Source: a bacterium
GTDB taxonomy: Bacteria; RBG-13-66-14
Assembly: GCA_035528375.1 (NCBI GenBank)
Contig: DATKYS010000118.1
Location: forward strand, 22,231-86,230
Direction: 5' to 3'
DNA length: 64,000 nucleotides
Part shown: one piece after another, positions 28,459 through 35,927 of the stretch
How the letters are laid out: every line of letters begins with the position of its first letter
Numbering within the stretch: the stretch's first letter is position 1
Notes under the pieces: model-generated
The model's database searches: none
The model's input: only the letters and a program-made list of their open reading frames with translations
Told to the model about the DNA's origin: nothing
Position numbers and translations under genes: made by a program

Positions 28459-30158
28459 TGCGCGACCTCGTCATAGACTTCAACTACCCCGAGGGGGCCC
28501 GGTGGCCCCCGGCCGACGAGCGCATCCGCCTCGACGACCTCCCCCCGACGGGAGGTTTCGGCCTCTTCCGCGCGGTGCGCGCCGCGGCTAGGTATCCGCA
28601 CTACCGGCGCGTCTACCTCGCGTGCAAGGACCAGCGCCACGTGAAAACCTGGCTCCTCCTCGCTGCCCTTTCCCTGGCCGAGGAGGTCTGGTATGTCATG
28701 CTCTTCACGCCGGTTCAGCGGATCACCAAGGGCGGGCTCCTCTGGACGCTGCCCTTTTTTCGGAAAATCCCGTCCCGCGTGGCGGCGCGGGAATTCACCC
28801 GACGTCTCCGGGCGACCGTCCCCCGCGGCGCACCGCTCAAGACGGGGGGCGTCCTCCTGCTGGCCCACTCGTACCCGCCCTCCGCGGGGGGAATCCAGAC
28901 CTCGATGGTCCACGCCGCCGAGGGTTTTACCGAACGCGGCCTCCCCGTCCGCGTGCTTGACTGTTACCGCACGGGCTGGCGTTCCTACGACGCGGACAGC
29001 CCGGTGCCCATCCGGCGCGTCTACACCGGGAGGCGCTTCCGGCTGGGAGAGTGCCGTAGATTGGCGCGCCGTGCCGCCGAGGCCGCCCGCCCCCTCCCCG
29101 GCCGGCCGCCGTCCCGGGAAGTGGTAGGGACGATCGGAAAATTCCTCACCGCCTGCCCCGCGTGGAAGGCCGCCGAGTTTCTGGGAAATTTCGAGGCCGC
29201 CTGCCGGCTCATCTCCGAGGGCTCGCCGGACACCATCCACGTAGGGTACTGCCACCCGGATTCCCTGGCGGCGATGCTTCTGGCGGCGATCGGCGGCTGG
29301 CCATACCTCATCTACGCCCACGGCACCGAGACCCTCCGCTTCTCCAAGGATAAGCGCCTGGCACCCTTCTTCGCCAAAGGTTTCCGAGCGGCGGCGGCGG
29401 TGCTCGCCAACGCACATTACTGCGCCGAGATAGTGGAGCGGGGCCACGGCGTACCCCCCGACCGGATAGAAATCATCCACCCCGGGGTGGATTTTGGCCA
29501 CTTCGACGCCCCGCCGCCCGAGGTCCTTCTCGACGAGCTCCGCCGGCGCCACGACATCTCGCCCGTCAACAGGGTGCTCTTCATCGTCGGGCGGGTGATC
29601 CCGCTCAAGGGGTTCGACACCGTTCTGCGGGCCCTGCCCCGGGTTCTGGAAGAATTCCCCGAGACCGTGCTCCTCCTGGGCGGCGACGGCTTCTACCTTC
29701 CGCGCATTCGCGGGATGGTCGGGGAGCTGGGCTTGACGGACGCGGTGCGCCTCCTGGGGCGGATTCCCGACGACGAGCTGGCGGCCTGTTATCACCTGGC
29801 CGACCTGTACGTGATGCCCAGCCGAGACGACCCGCCGGGCTCCTTCGAGGGATTCGGCATCGTTTTCATGGAGGCCGGGGCGGCGGGGACGCCGCAGATC
29901 GGCGGCCGGTCCGGGGGGATTCCCGACGCCGTGCGCGACGGGGAGACGGGCCTTCTTTGCGACCCGTGGGACCCGGACGACCTGGCGGAAAAAATCCTCC
30001 GCCTCTGGCGTGACCCGGACCTCTTGAAAAAGTTGGGCGAGGGGGCCCGGCGATGGGCCGCGGAGCAGGACTGGGAGCTGGTGATCGGGAGGAAGATGGC
30101 CCTGGATGAGCGGATGCGGAAATCGGCGGCCACCGGGGAGTGGACGCCGCCGGGTTAG
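28458..30158 (+). CDS. Family 4-type glycosyltransferase with an N-terminal extension
   Basis: 566 residues from ATG at 28458. A normal GT-B enzyme begins near residue 132 (GVLLLAHSYPPSAGGIQTSM), where the GG loop binds the acceptor side. The nucleotide-sugar half contains FIVGRVIPLKGFD, LLLGGDGFYLPRI, RLLGRIPDDEL and the donor motif FEGFGIVFMEAGAAG (E-x7-E). The first approximately 130 residues are an extra region with a hydrophobic stretch (TWLLLAALSLAEEVWYVMLF), possibly a membrane-associating domain. The product is likely a cell-surface or lipid-linked glycan. The 3' end overlaps the convergent nagZ gene by 4 nt. Confidence 0.88.
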   Translation: MRDLVIDFNYPEGARWPPADERIRLDDLPPTGGFGLFRAVRAAARYPHYRRVYLACKDQRHVKTWLLLAALSLAEEVWYVMLFTPVQRITKGGLLWTLPFFRKIPSRVAAREFTRRLRATVPRGAPLKTGGVLLLAHSYPPSAGGIQTSMVHAAEGFTERGLPVRVLDCYRTGWRSYDADSPVPIRRVYTGRRFRLGECRRLARRAAEAARPLPGRPPSREVVGTIGKFLTACPAWKAAEFLGNFEAACRLISEGSPDTIHVGYCHPDSLAAMLLAAIGGWPYLIYAHGTETLRFSKDKRLAPFFAKGFRAAAAVLANAHYCAEIVERGHGVPPDRIEIIHPGVDFGHFDAPPPEVLLDELRRRHDISPVNRVLFIVGRVIPLKGFDTVLRALPRVLEEFPETVLLLGGDGFYLPRIRGMVGELGLTDAVRLLGRIPDDELAACYHLADLYVMPSRDDPPGSFEGFGIVFMEAGAAGTPQIGGRSGGIPDAVRDGETGLLCDPWDPDDLAEKILRLWRDPDLLKKLGEGARRWAAEQDWELVIGRKMALDERMRKSAATGEWTPPG

Positions 30159-31468
30159 CGCAGGGCGCCGTCCATGAGGGAACGGTGCTCGATCGAGCCA
30201 CAGACCGAGACGTCGGGCGGGTCGTCCAGCAGCAGCCTCCACTCGAGGGGGTCAAGCCCCAGGCGCAGACAGAGCTCCCCGAAGGCGCGGTCGTAATCGC
30301 CGAACCCGGGCAGCGGCAGCCCCAGGGCCAGCTTAAAGAGCCACACCCGCAGAACGTGGCGGCGGAGCGAATCGCGCTCCAGGCCGCCTTCTTTCAACGC
30401 CGCCAGGACGGTGTCCCGGGCCTCGGTCATCCGGGCGGCCGTGTGGCAGATGAGCACCAGATCGGCCCCGGCCCCGAGCGCCATCACCGCCGCCTCGGGA
30501 AGCCCGTAGTTCTTCACTATCGCACCCATCTCCAGGTCGTCGGTCACCGCCACGCCGTCGAAGCCTATTTCGCCCCGCAGGGCGTCGTAGGCCGCCGGGG
30601 AGAGGCTGGCGGGCAGGTCGGGGTCCAGAGTAGGGACGACCACGTGGCTGACCATCGCCGCCTTGAGCCACTGACCGTCGGTCAAAAGCGCGCGGAAGGG
30701 TGGCCACTCGTAAGCCTCGAGGTGCTCCCGGTCCACGCCGATGACCGGCAGGTCGTAGTGGGCGTCCACGGCGGCCTCGCCCTTTCCGGGGAAGTGCTTG
30801 GCGCAGACGGCGACGCCGGACGCGAGAATCCCCCGGGCCACGGCGGCGGCGTACTCGCACACCACCTGCGGGTCCGAGGAAAAGGATCGGTCTCCGATGC
30901 CCGGGTTGGCCGGGTTCGTCAAAACGTCCACCACCGGGGCCAGGTTCCAGTTGCAACCCACCGCGGCCAGCTCCCGGCCGACGACCTCCCCCACCGTCTC
31001 GGCACCCGCGGGGTCCGTCCTCCCCGGCAGCTCGCCCATGGCCGGGATTGCGGTGAAGCCGTCCTTCAGCCGACGGACCCTTCCCCCCTCCTGGTCCACG
31101 GCGATGAGAAGGCCGGGCAGGCCCAGTTCCGCAGCCTCCGCCTGCAGGGCGCCGGTCAGCCCCCGGAGCCGGTCGGCGTCGGCGATGTTCCGGGTGAAGA
31201 GGATGACCCCGGCGGGCCGGAGCCCGGCGAGCCTCTCCACCGTCGCGTCGTTCAGGTCGAGGCCGTCCACCCCGACCACGAAGAGCTGCCCGACCAGCTC
31301 CTCGTCGGAGAGCTCCCCGATGCGCTCTAAAAGCGCGTTCCGCACGTCGTAATGCTCCAGGGCGATTTCCTCGGCGAAGGGGCCGAAACCCAGCCGGTTC
31401 GGCAGGAAGGCCAGGACGAGCGCGGCCGCCAGAAGGATCGGTACGGCTGTGAAGAGGACGACCTTCAA
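30155..31468 (-). CDS. GH3 beta-N-acetylhexosaminidase (NagZ-like)
   Basis: 437 residues from TTG at 31468. An N-terminal signal or anchor helix (VVLFTAVPILLAAALVLAFL) makes it exported. The GH3 catalytic barrel contains VDQEGGRVRRL, WNLAPVVDV, the NagZ loop KHFPGKGEAAVDAHYDLP (His-Asp acid/base dyad) and the nucleophile Asp in VTDDLEMGAI. NagZ enzymes remove GlcNAc from muropeptides in cell-wall recycling. Most Gram-negative NagZ are cytoplasmic and about 340 residues, so this one is a membrane-anchored type as in Gram-positives. It is downstream of the partner-switching operon, after a 223-nt gap. Confidence 0.9.
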   Translation of the reverse strand: MKVVLFTAVPILLAAALVLAFLPNRLGFGPFAEEIALEHYDVRNALLERIGELSDEELVGQLFVVGVDGLDLNDATVERLAGLRPAGVILFTRNIADADRLRGLTGALQAEAAELGLPGLLIAVDQEGGRVRRLKDGFTAIPAMGELPGRTDPAGAETVGEVVGRELAAVGCNWNLAPVVDVLTNPANPGIGDRSFSSDPQVVCEYAAAVARGILASGVAVCAKHFPGKGEAAVDAHYDLPVIGVDREHLEAYEWPPFRALLTDGQWLKAAMVSHVVVPTLDPDLPASLSPAAYDALRGEIGFDGVAVTDDLEMGAIVKNYGLPEAAVMALGAGADLVLICHTAARMTEARDTVLAALKEGGLERDSLRRHVLRVWLFKLALGLPLPGFGDYDRAFGELCLRLGLDPLEWRLLLDDPPDVSVCGSIEHRSLMDGALR

Positions 31469-31691
31469 CGTTCCGCCTTTTTTCGGGTCACGGCGACGCC
31501 GTCTCGGAACGCCGTCGCGTTCATACCGATCACACCACCCAACGGGGGTCGGTCGTTCCGCCGCGGCGAAATGACTTCCCTGTAATGAAGAGGGCTCTCA
31601 CGCCCTCCGGCATCAAATACCGCACCACAGTGTGCCGATGAATCCAAGACGCGCCGTCGCAGACAATCGCAGAAAAAGCGGCCCACCGACC

Positions 31692-32141
31692 TCAGTGCTT
31701 GATGTCCAGCATCTCGACGACGGCATCGGCCCGCTTCACCAGTTCCACCGGCGCCCTGCGGCCGGTGAGGACCAGCTCCAAGGGGAATCCCACACGGAAC
31801 ACCGTCTCGACGTCCGCGAGGGGGATAAAACCGGCCTCCACCGCGTCCAGGAGCCCGTCCAGCACCAGCAGGTCATGGCCCCGGGCCTCGATTAGGTCGA
31901 GAGCCGTCCGCCAGCCCTTTTCCGCCGAGCTCCGCCCGCCCTCGCCGAGGTCGCAGGGAAAAACCTCGATTCCCAGCTTGACCGCCGACTCGGCCTCCCC
32001 GGACGTTTCCGGCCTCAGAAACCGCACCACCGCCACCCGTCCACCATTACCGCGCCGGCCCATCGCCAGGCCGAAAGCGGCGGCGCTGCCGGTCTCGACC
32101 TCGCCGGAATAGATCCTGACCCTGCGATCCGTATCAGCCAC
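31692..32141 (-). CDS. BtuR/CobO-like protein with a degenerate P-loop
   Basis: 149 residues from GTG at 32141 (AAGGAG 6 nt upstream). The fold matches ATP:corrinoid adenosyltransferases of the BtuR/CobA/CobO type. It has VRIYSG, GGRVAVVRFL, HDLLVLDGLLDAVEAGFIPL, ELVLTGRRAPVELVKRADAV and a final EMLDIKH. In true enzymes the segment after 'YSG' is a P-loop of GNGKGKTT type that binds ATP; here it reads EVETGSAAA, with both Lys and the Thr pair lost. It therefore probably cannot bind ATP the usual way and may have a regulatory or binding role. It is the last gene after the STAS-GAF-HD gene (30-nt gap). Confidence 0.8.
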   Translation of the reverse strand: MADTDRRVRIYSGEVETGSAAAFGLAMGRRGNGGRVAVVRFLRPETSGEAESAVKLGIEVFPCDLGEGGRSSAEKGWRTALDLIEARGHDLLVLDGLLDAVEAGFIPLADVETVFRVGFPLELVLTGRRAPVELVKRADAVVEMLDIKH

Positions 32142-32171
32142 TCCATGCTCCTTGAAGCGGGATAAATCCGG

Positions 32172-34217
32172 TCAGACCTCGTCGCCGTGCTTGGCGGTGA
32201 TCAGCCGGACGAAGAGGGACACCACCTTCGGGTCGTAGCGCGAGCCGGCCTCGGCCTCGAGCTCGGCCAGGGCCGACCGGGCGGTTTTGGGCTGCTGGTA
32301 CCGTCGTCCCGAGATCATCGCGTCGTAGGAGTCCGCGACCGCCACCAGGCGTGCGCCGACGTAAACCTCCTCGCCCGCGAGCCCCAGGGTGTAACCCTTC
32401 CCGTCCCAGCGCTCGTGATGCTGGCGGACGGTCTTGATGCACTCCTCGTCGAAACCGAGGAGCTTGAGGATGTCCGCGCCGACCTCGGGGTGCGCCTCCA
32501 CCTGTCTCTGCTCCTCCTCGGAGAGCTGCACCGTGTCCTGGATGGTGGCGTCGGCCAGGGTGGCTATCATGCCGACGTCGTGCAGAATGGCGCCGTAGAC
32601 GATCTGGTGGATCTCCTGCCGGGGAAGGTCCATCATCTGCGCGAGCTTGGCCACGTAACGGCTGACGCGCTCGGAGTGACCGCGGGTGTAGGGATCGCGG
32701 GAGTCTATGGCGGCGATGAGACGGCCGACGGTGTCGCGGTCGTGCTTGTGCAGGCGCTGGAACAGGCGGGCGTTCTCCAGGTGGACGGACACCTGCTTGG
32801 AGAGGCTCCAGATGAGGTGCAGATCCTCGGCGTCGTAATCCAGTTGCCCGACCTTGGGCCCCAGGGCCAGGATGCCGAGGAACTCGCGCGTAGAGACGAG
32901 CCCGCAGACCATCGTAAAACCCAGCTCGGTCAGCTTCTGCTTCAGGCTGCCCGAGCCGTCCTCGGTCAGGGCGTCCAGCGGCAACGGCTTCTTCGTCGTC
33001 AAGAGCTCACGGCGGACGTCCTCGGAGAGAACCTGGGAGTAGGTCAGGTCGAGCTCGTCGGTGATGCCCTTGGCGAGCTTGAGGTTCAGGTGGTCGCCCT
33101 CCATCAGGAAGACCGCCGTGCGGCTGACGCCGAGCTGGCCGATGACGATGACCAGGAAGGTGTTCAACAGCTCGTGAACGGCGAATTGGCCGCTGAAATC
33201 ACGGGCGGCCTGGAACATGGTCTTGAGCTCGAGGGTCTTGCGGGTGAGCTTTTTACCGGCAAGGGTCAGCTCCTCGTCCGCCTGCGTCAGCCGCTCCGAA
33301 GCAGCCGCCAGTTCACCGACTAAAGGCTCGACCGAGAGGTGGTAGAGGATGAACCAGTTGAGCTGGCGGCCCAGGAGGGCGAGGGCTTCGACCTCACCCT
33401 CGATGATGGGGCTGGGACCGAAACAGATGAACGCGTGGAGACCCTCGCCCGAGCGGATGCGGAGAATGCCCTGCGTGCCCGCCATCTGTAGCGTCTCAAG
33501 CTCCTCCGACGAGGGGAACGTACGGCGCCAGCGCGGGAAGAGGAGGAAGTCGCTCTTCGCGCCGCGCAGACGGTCCACGAAATCCCCGTCCACGGGCAGG
33601 CGAAAGCCCGGGCCGATGCCGATCCCCTGGCCCGCGACGACCAGGGGCGCGAAAAATCCGTCGCCCGTCTGGTTGAAGAGCGCCATCCACGGGATGCCGA
33701 AGACGTCAACGGCGGCGCTGAGGGCCAGCGCGATGGGCTGATCAGAGCTCCTGAGACGGACCAGGATGTCTGAAAACTCGAGCACGTCCTTGGGGGTGGC
33801 CAGGGAGCGAAGGGGGACCTCGATGGGGGACTCGGGCACCAGGACTTCGGACGTCGTGGGGGTCAGGTGGGAAAAATGGTCCAGGGCCTCGTCAACCGAG
33901 TCGTAAATTTTAAAGTAATCCAGAAGGTCCAGGGATTCCAGCACGCGACGGATGCGGGGGGGGATGAGCGCGAAAACGATGTCGCCGTCCGAGGCCCGGA
34001 CCTCCTTGGCCACGGAGATAAAGGCGCCCACGCCCGCGCTGGAGATGAACTCGAGCTTATCGAGGATGAAGACGGTGTTGTACACACCCTCGCCCAGGCA
34101 GACCTCGAAGAGTTTCTGGATGTCCGTCGAGCCCTCGATGCCGAGCATGCCGGAAATTTCGTAGACGCGGACGCCGTCCGGGGTGGTGCGGTTGAGGGTT
34201 ATGGAGAGCTCGTGCAT
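32172..34217 (-). CDS. STAS - GAF - HD-GYP-like signalling protein
   Basis: 681 residues. Residues 1-115 are a STAS (anti-sigma antagonist) domain with the conserved Ser59/Ser60 in EFISSAGVGAF, the phosphorylation site in SpoIIAA/RsbV relatives. Residues about 140-300 and 335-490 are GAF-like sensor regions joined by a helical segment (LTQADEELTLAGKKLTRKT). Residues 494-681 form an HD-GYP-like domain: HSERV, HDVG (His546, Asp547) and HHERWDGKGYT (GYT in place of GYP, 608-610). HD-GYP domains hydrolyse cyclic di-GMP. The RsbW-like kinase gene lies just upstream, suggesting partner switching that controls an HD-GYP output. Activity is inference. Confidence 0.87.
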   Translation of the reverse strand: MHELSITLNRTTPDGVRVYEISGMLGIEGSTDIQKLFEVCLGEGVYNTVFILDKLEFISSAGVGAFISVAKEVRASDGDIVFALIPPRIRRVLESLDLLDYFKIYDSVDEALDHFSHLTPTTSEVLVPESPIEVPLRSLATPKDVLEFSDILVRLRSSDQPIALALSAAVDVFGIPWMALFNQTGDGFFAPLVVAGQGIGIGPGFRLPVDGDFVDRLRGAKSDFLLFPRWRRTFPSSEELETLQMAGTQGILRIRSGEGLHAFICFGPSPIIEGEVEALALLGRQLNWFILYHLSVEPLVGELAAASERLTQADEELTLAGKKLTRKTLELKTMFQAARDFSGQFAVHELLNTFLVIVIGQLGVSRTAVFLMEGDHLNLKLAKGITDELDLTYSQVLSEDVRRELLTTKKPLPLDALTEDGSGSLKQKLTELGFTMVCGLVSTREFLGILALGPKVGQLDYDAEDLHLIWSLSKQVSVHLENARLFQRLHKHDRDTVGRLIAAIDSRDPYTRGHSERVSRYVAKLAQMMDLPRQEIHQIVYGAILHDVGMIATLADATIQDTVQLSEEEQRQVEAHPEVGADILKLLGFDEECIKTVRQHHERWDGKGYTLGLAGEEVYVGARLVAVADSYDAMISGRRYQQPKTARSALAELEAEAGSRYDPKVVSLFVRLITAKHGDEV

Positions 34218-34402
34218 GGCCGTGGGTGCCCCGGTTAATAGGAAACGAAATTACGTCCCCGGTAAAACGGACGTGGAGGGGTGGTTATCTTCTTTAATAG
34301 CCAATCACAAACCGTGCCAGCTCCGTAGAGGCGTGCCGAGGTGGTGAATCCACGAGCCGCCATCCGGATCGAAACCGCAAAACTACTGCGGGTCGGGGCT
34401 TT

Positions 34403-34885
34403 TCAAGGCGTAGGTCGCACCTTGAACCCCTTCTTCATCTCCAGAACGTTCAGGCCGTCCCGGTTGTAGAAGTTGACCTCGTCCATCAGGTTGTGGATCA
34501 TCCAGAGGCCCAGCCCTCCGTCGGCCCCCCTGTCAATGAGCTCCCACACGTCGGGCGAGGTGCGACCTCCGGTGCGACCTCCGGTGCGACCCACGTCGTC
34601 GGGAGGCCGGAAGGGGGGTCCCGAATCGTAGATGAAGATGATTGCCGCGGATTCCTGTATCTCCAGCTCCACCTTGATGTCGAGCTTCGGGGAGTCTTTG
34701 TAGGCGTGCTCGATGACGTTGGCGCAGCCCTCGTAAACCGCCAGGGTTATGTCGTCGCGCACGGTTCCCGGTACGCCGTGCAGGGAAGCCACCCGGTTGA
34801 CGAACCGCTTGATACCCGCCAGGGCCTCGAGGTCGGATTTCAACCGGATGCTGTACTTGTTGTGCTTCATCCTCGCCGGGTTCAC
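34403..34885 (-). CDS. RsbW-like anti-sigma factor / serine kinase (HATPase)
   Basis: 160 residues from GTG at 34885 (GGGGG about 9 nt upstream); an ATG at 34870 is an alternative. The fold is the HATPase_c kinase of SpoIIAB/RsbW. The N box is LAVYEGCANVIEHAYK (Glu and Asn that bind Mg-ATP), the G1 box IFIYDSGPPF and the G2 box DGGLGLWMIHNLMDEV. Between the G boxes lies a GRTGGRTGGRT insertion from a 12-bp DNA repeat. In known systems such proteins phosphorylate a STAS partner and hold a sigma factor. Here the STAS domain is on the downstream gene product. The promoter overlaps an operator-like dyad. Confidence 0.88.
   Translation of the reverse strand: MNPARMKHNKYSIRLKSDLEALAGIKRFVNRVASLHGVPGTVRDDITLAVYEGCANVIEHAYKDSPKLDIKVELEIQESAAIIFIYDSGPPFRPPDDVGRTGGRTGGRTSPDVWELIDRGADGGLGLWMIHNLMDEVNFYNRDGLNVLEMKKGFKVRPTP
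34560..34592. repeat. 12-bp in-frame tandem repeat in the RsbW-like gene
   Basis: GTGCGACCTCCG twice, then 9 bp of a third copy. It codes for the GRT/GG insertion next to the ATP-lid region. Confidence 0.85.
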
Positions 34886-34921
34886 GGGACCCCCGAAACC
34901 CGCGTTCGGAGGGTAATTACG

Positions 34922-34966
34922 GCCCTATCAGCAAGCAATGATAGGGCTTGGCGTAAAAAAAGTCAA
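34922..34966 (-). promoter_or_regulatory. Promoter of the RsbW-like operon overlapped by an inverted-repeat operator
   Basis: On the minus strand TTGACT (34961-34966), 17 nt, TATCAT (34938-34943). The arms GCCCTATCA (34922-34930) and TGATAGGGC (34939-34947) form a perfect 9-bp dyad with an 8-nt centre covering the -10 and the start point. This is the classic repressor position; as RNA the start lies inside, so a DNA operator is more likely than a hairpin. Confidence 0.65.
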
Positions 34967-35097
34967 CGCAGCCGATTTTAAAGCTCACGCTCGATAACTA
35001 TTTGATATACAACGAATTAGGCTCTATGAACCCCGGGGCGGGTGGGGCTTTATCCCTCTAAAAGGGCTGATGGAGCGGTTTTTTCGTAAATTTTTTC

Positions 35098-35127
35098 TTG
35101 ACAAGCCTTGGAAAGCCTGTTTATAGT
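35098..35127 (+). promoter_or_regulatory. Strong promoter for hup
   Basis: Perfect TTGACA, 18 nt, TATAGT, with an AT-rich tract upstream (TTTTTTCGTAAATTTTTTC) like an UP element. Leader about 140 nt. Confidence 0.8.
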
Positions 35128-35274
35128 AGCTTCGTCGGTTGCAGAAAAGCGTAAACGCGCTTTAAACAACGCTTCACATGTAGTGACCCCCGGTTTCAGT
35201 TTAAACTGAGCCGGCAAGCAGAAGTTCCATAAAACGAGACAGGCGCGAAAGCGCCGCTACCCCAAGGGGGAAAA

Positions 35275-35547
35275 ATGACCAAGCAAGACCTCATCGATCG
35301 CATCGCCAGCCAGACCGGACTCACCAAGCGCCAGGCTGGCCAGGCCCTCAATGCCGTTGTTGACGGCATCAAGGGCGCCATGAAGAAGGGCGAGCGCGTG
35401 ACCCTCGTCGGCTTCGGCACCTTCTTCGTCGCCCAGCGGAAGTCCCGCACCGGCCGCAACCCGCGGACACAGCAGAAAATCAACATCCCGGCCCGCAAGG
35501 TTCCGAACTTCCGTGCCGGCAAAGAGCTCAAGCACCTGGTTCGGTAA
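35275..35547 (+). CDS. hup: HU family DNA-binding protein
   Basis: 90 residues, the standard HU length. The N-terminal helices (TKQDLIDRIASQTGLTKRQA) and the beta-arm region are intact: GFGTFFVAQRKSRTGRNPRT, with the invariant RxGRNP at the arm tip, and VPNFRAGKELKHLV at the end. HU is an abundant nucleoid protein that bends DNA. The strong promoter with an AT-rich upstream tract, the AAGGGGGAAAA ribosome-binding site and the terminator fit high expression. Confidence 0.97.
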   Translation: MTKQDLIDRIASQTGLTKRQAGQALNAVVDGIKGAMKKGERVTLVGFGTFFVAQRKSRTGRNPRTQQKINIPARKVPNFRAGKELKHLVR

Positions 35548-35564
35548 CGGGATAACCCGTTCGC

Positions 35565-35593
35565 AAAAAGGGCCCCCCAAAGGGGCCCTTTTT
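35565..35593 (+). terminator. Intrinsic terminator after hup
   Basis: AAAAAGGGCCCC, loop CCAAA, GGGGCCCTTTTT: a 12-bp perfect stem. Confidence 0.92.
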
Positions 35594-35742
35594 AAAGCGG
35601 AGATACACGGCTTCACCGACCGCATTCCACTTCTTCGTGAGAAGGATCCCCCGAAGGGGCCCCATTTTAACGGGTGTCGAGGATAAAGAAAAGCCCGCGA
35701 AGGTAGACCGAGACGGGTCCTCGAAGGGGCCCTTTTTAACGC
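35576..35742 (+). repeat. Three spaced copies of a terminator-like element downstream of hup
   Basis: GGGGCCC followed by a T-rich stretch and TTAA starts at 35582, 35656 and 35726 (spacing 74 and 70). Copies 2 and 3 share GAAGGGGCCC and TTTTAAC. Each is preceded by a CCC/CCT segment that can pair with the GGGG. Confidence 0.7.
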
Positions 35743-35848
35743 TCAAGAAGCCCGCGAAAAATCCACGCCGCACCTCGTAGGCCGGAGATTACCATCCCCG
35801 CCGAATAAGACCGATCCACCAGTCGGCGCACAGGAACGTTATAGAACG

Positions 35849-35868
35849 GGCGGGTCAGGAGACCCGCC
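35849..35868. repeat. Strong palindromic hairpin (REP-like)
   Basis: GGCGGGTC, AGGA, GACCCGCC: a perfect 8-bp stem. A second weaker dyad, GTAGG...CCTAC, is at 35912-35931 over the stop of the next gene. The T run lies on the wrong side for a minus-strand terminator, so a REP-like repeat fits better. Confidence 0.5.
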
Positions 35869-35927
35869 TCTACGTTAAAAAAACCACCCCAGGCCGGCCC
35901 CCGAAGTCCCCGTAGGTCGTACCTGCC

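Larger units (their letters stand above)
34886..35274. other. Divergent control region between the RsbW-like gene and hup
   Basis: No gene. It holds the minus-strand promoter/operator (34922-34966) and the plus-strand hup promoter (35098-35127). A GNRA-type hairpin (GGCGC GAAA GCGCC, 35242-35255) lies just before the hup ribosome-binding site. Confidence 0.7.
35548..35927. other. Gene-free region with terminator-derived and palindromic repeats
   Basis: No supported gene. It contains the hup terminator, two further terminator-like copies (about 35650 and 35720), and the hairpin at 35849-35868. Small reading frames here are made of the repeats. Confidence 0.6.

Noticed and set aside
31465-31686. 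73-codon minus-strand open frame between nagZ and the BtuR-like gene
   Set aside because: It overlaps the nagZ start out of frame, has no ribosome-binding site and looks like non-coding sequence.
34218-34402. Separate promoter for the STAS-GAF-HD gene (TTGTGA, 17 nt, TAACCA)
   Set aside because: The -10 matches only 2 of 6 positions.
35528-35773. 81-codon minus-strand open frame after hup
   Set aside because: Its peptide is built from the terminator-like repeats (KKGPF-type segments), with no ribosome-binding site.
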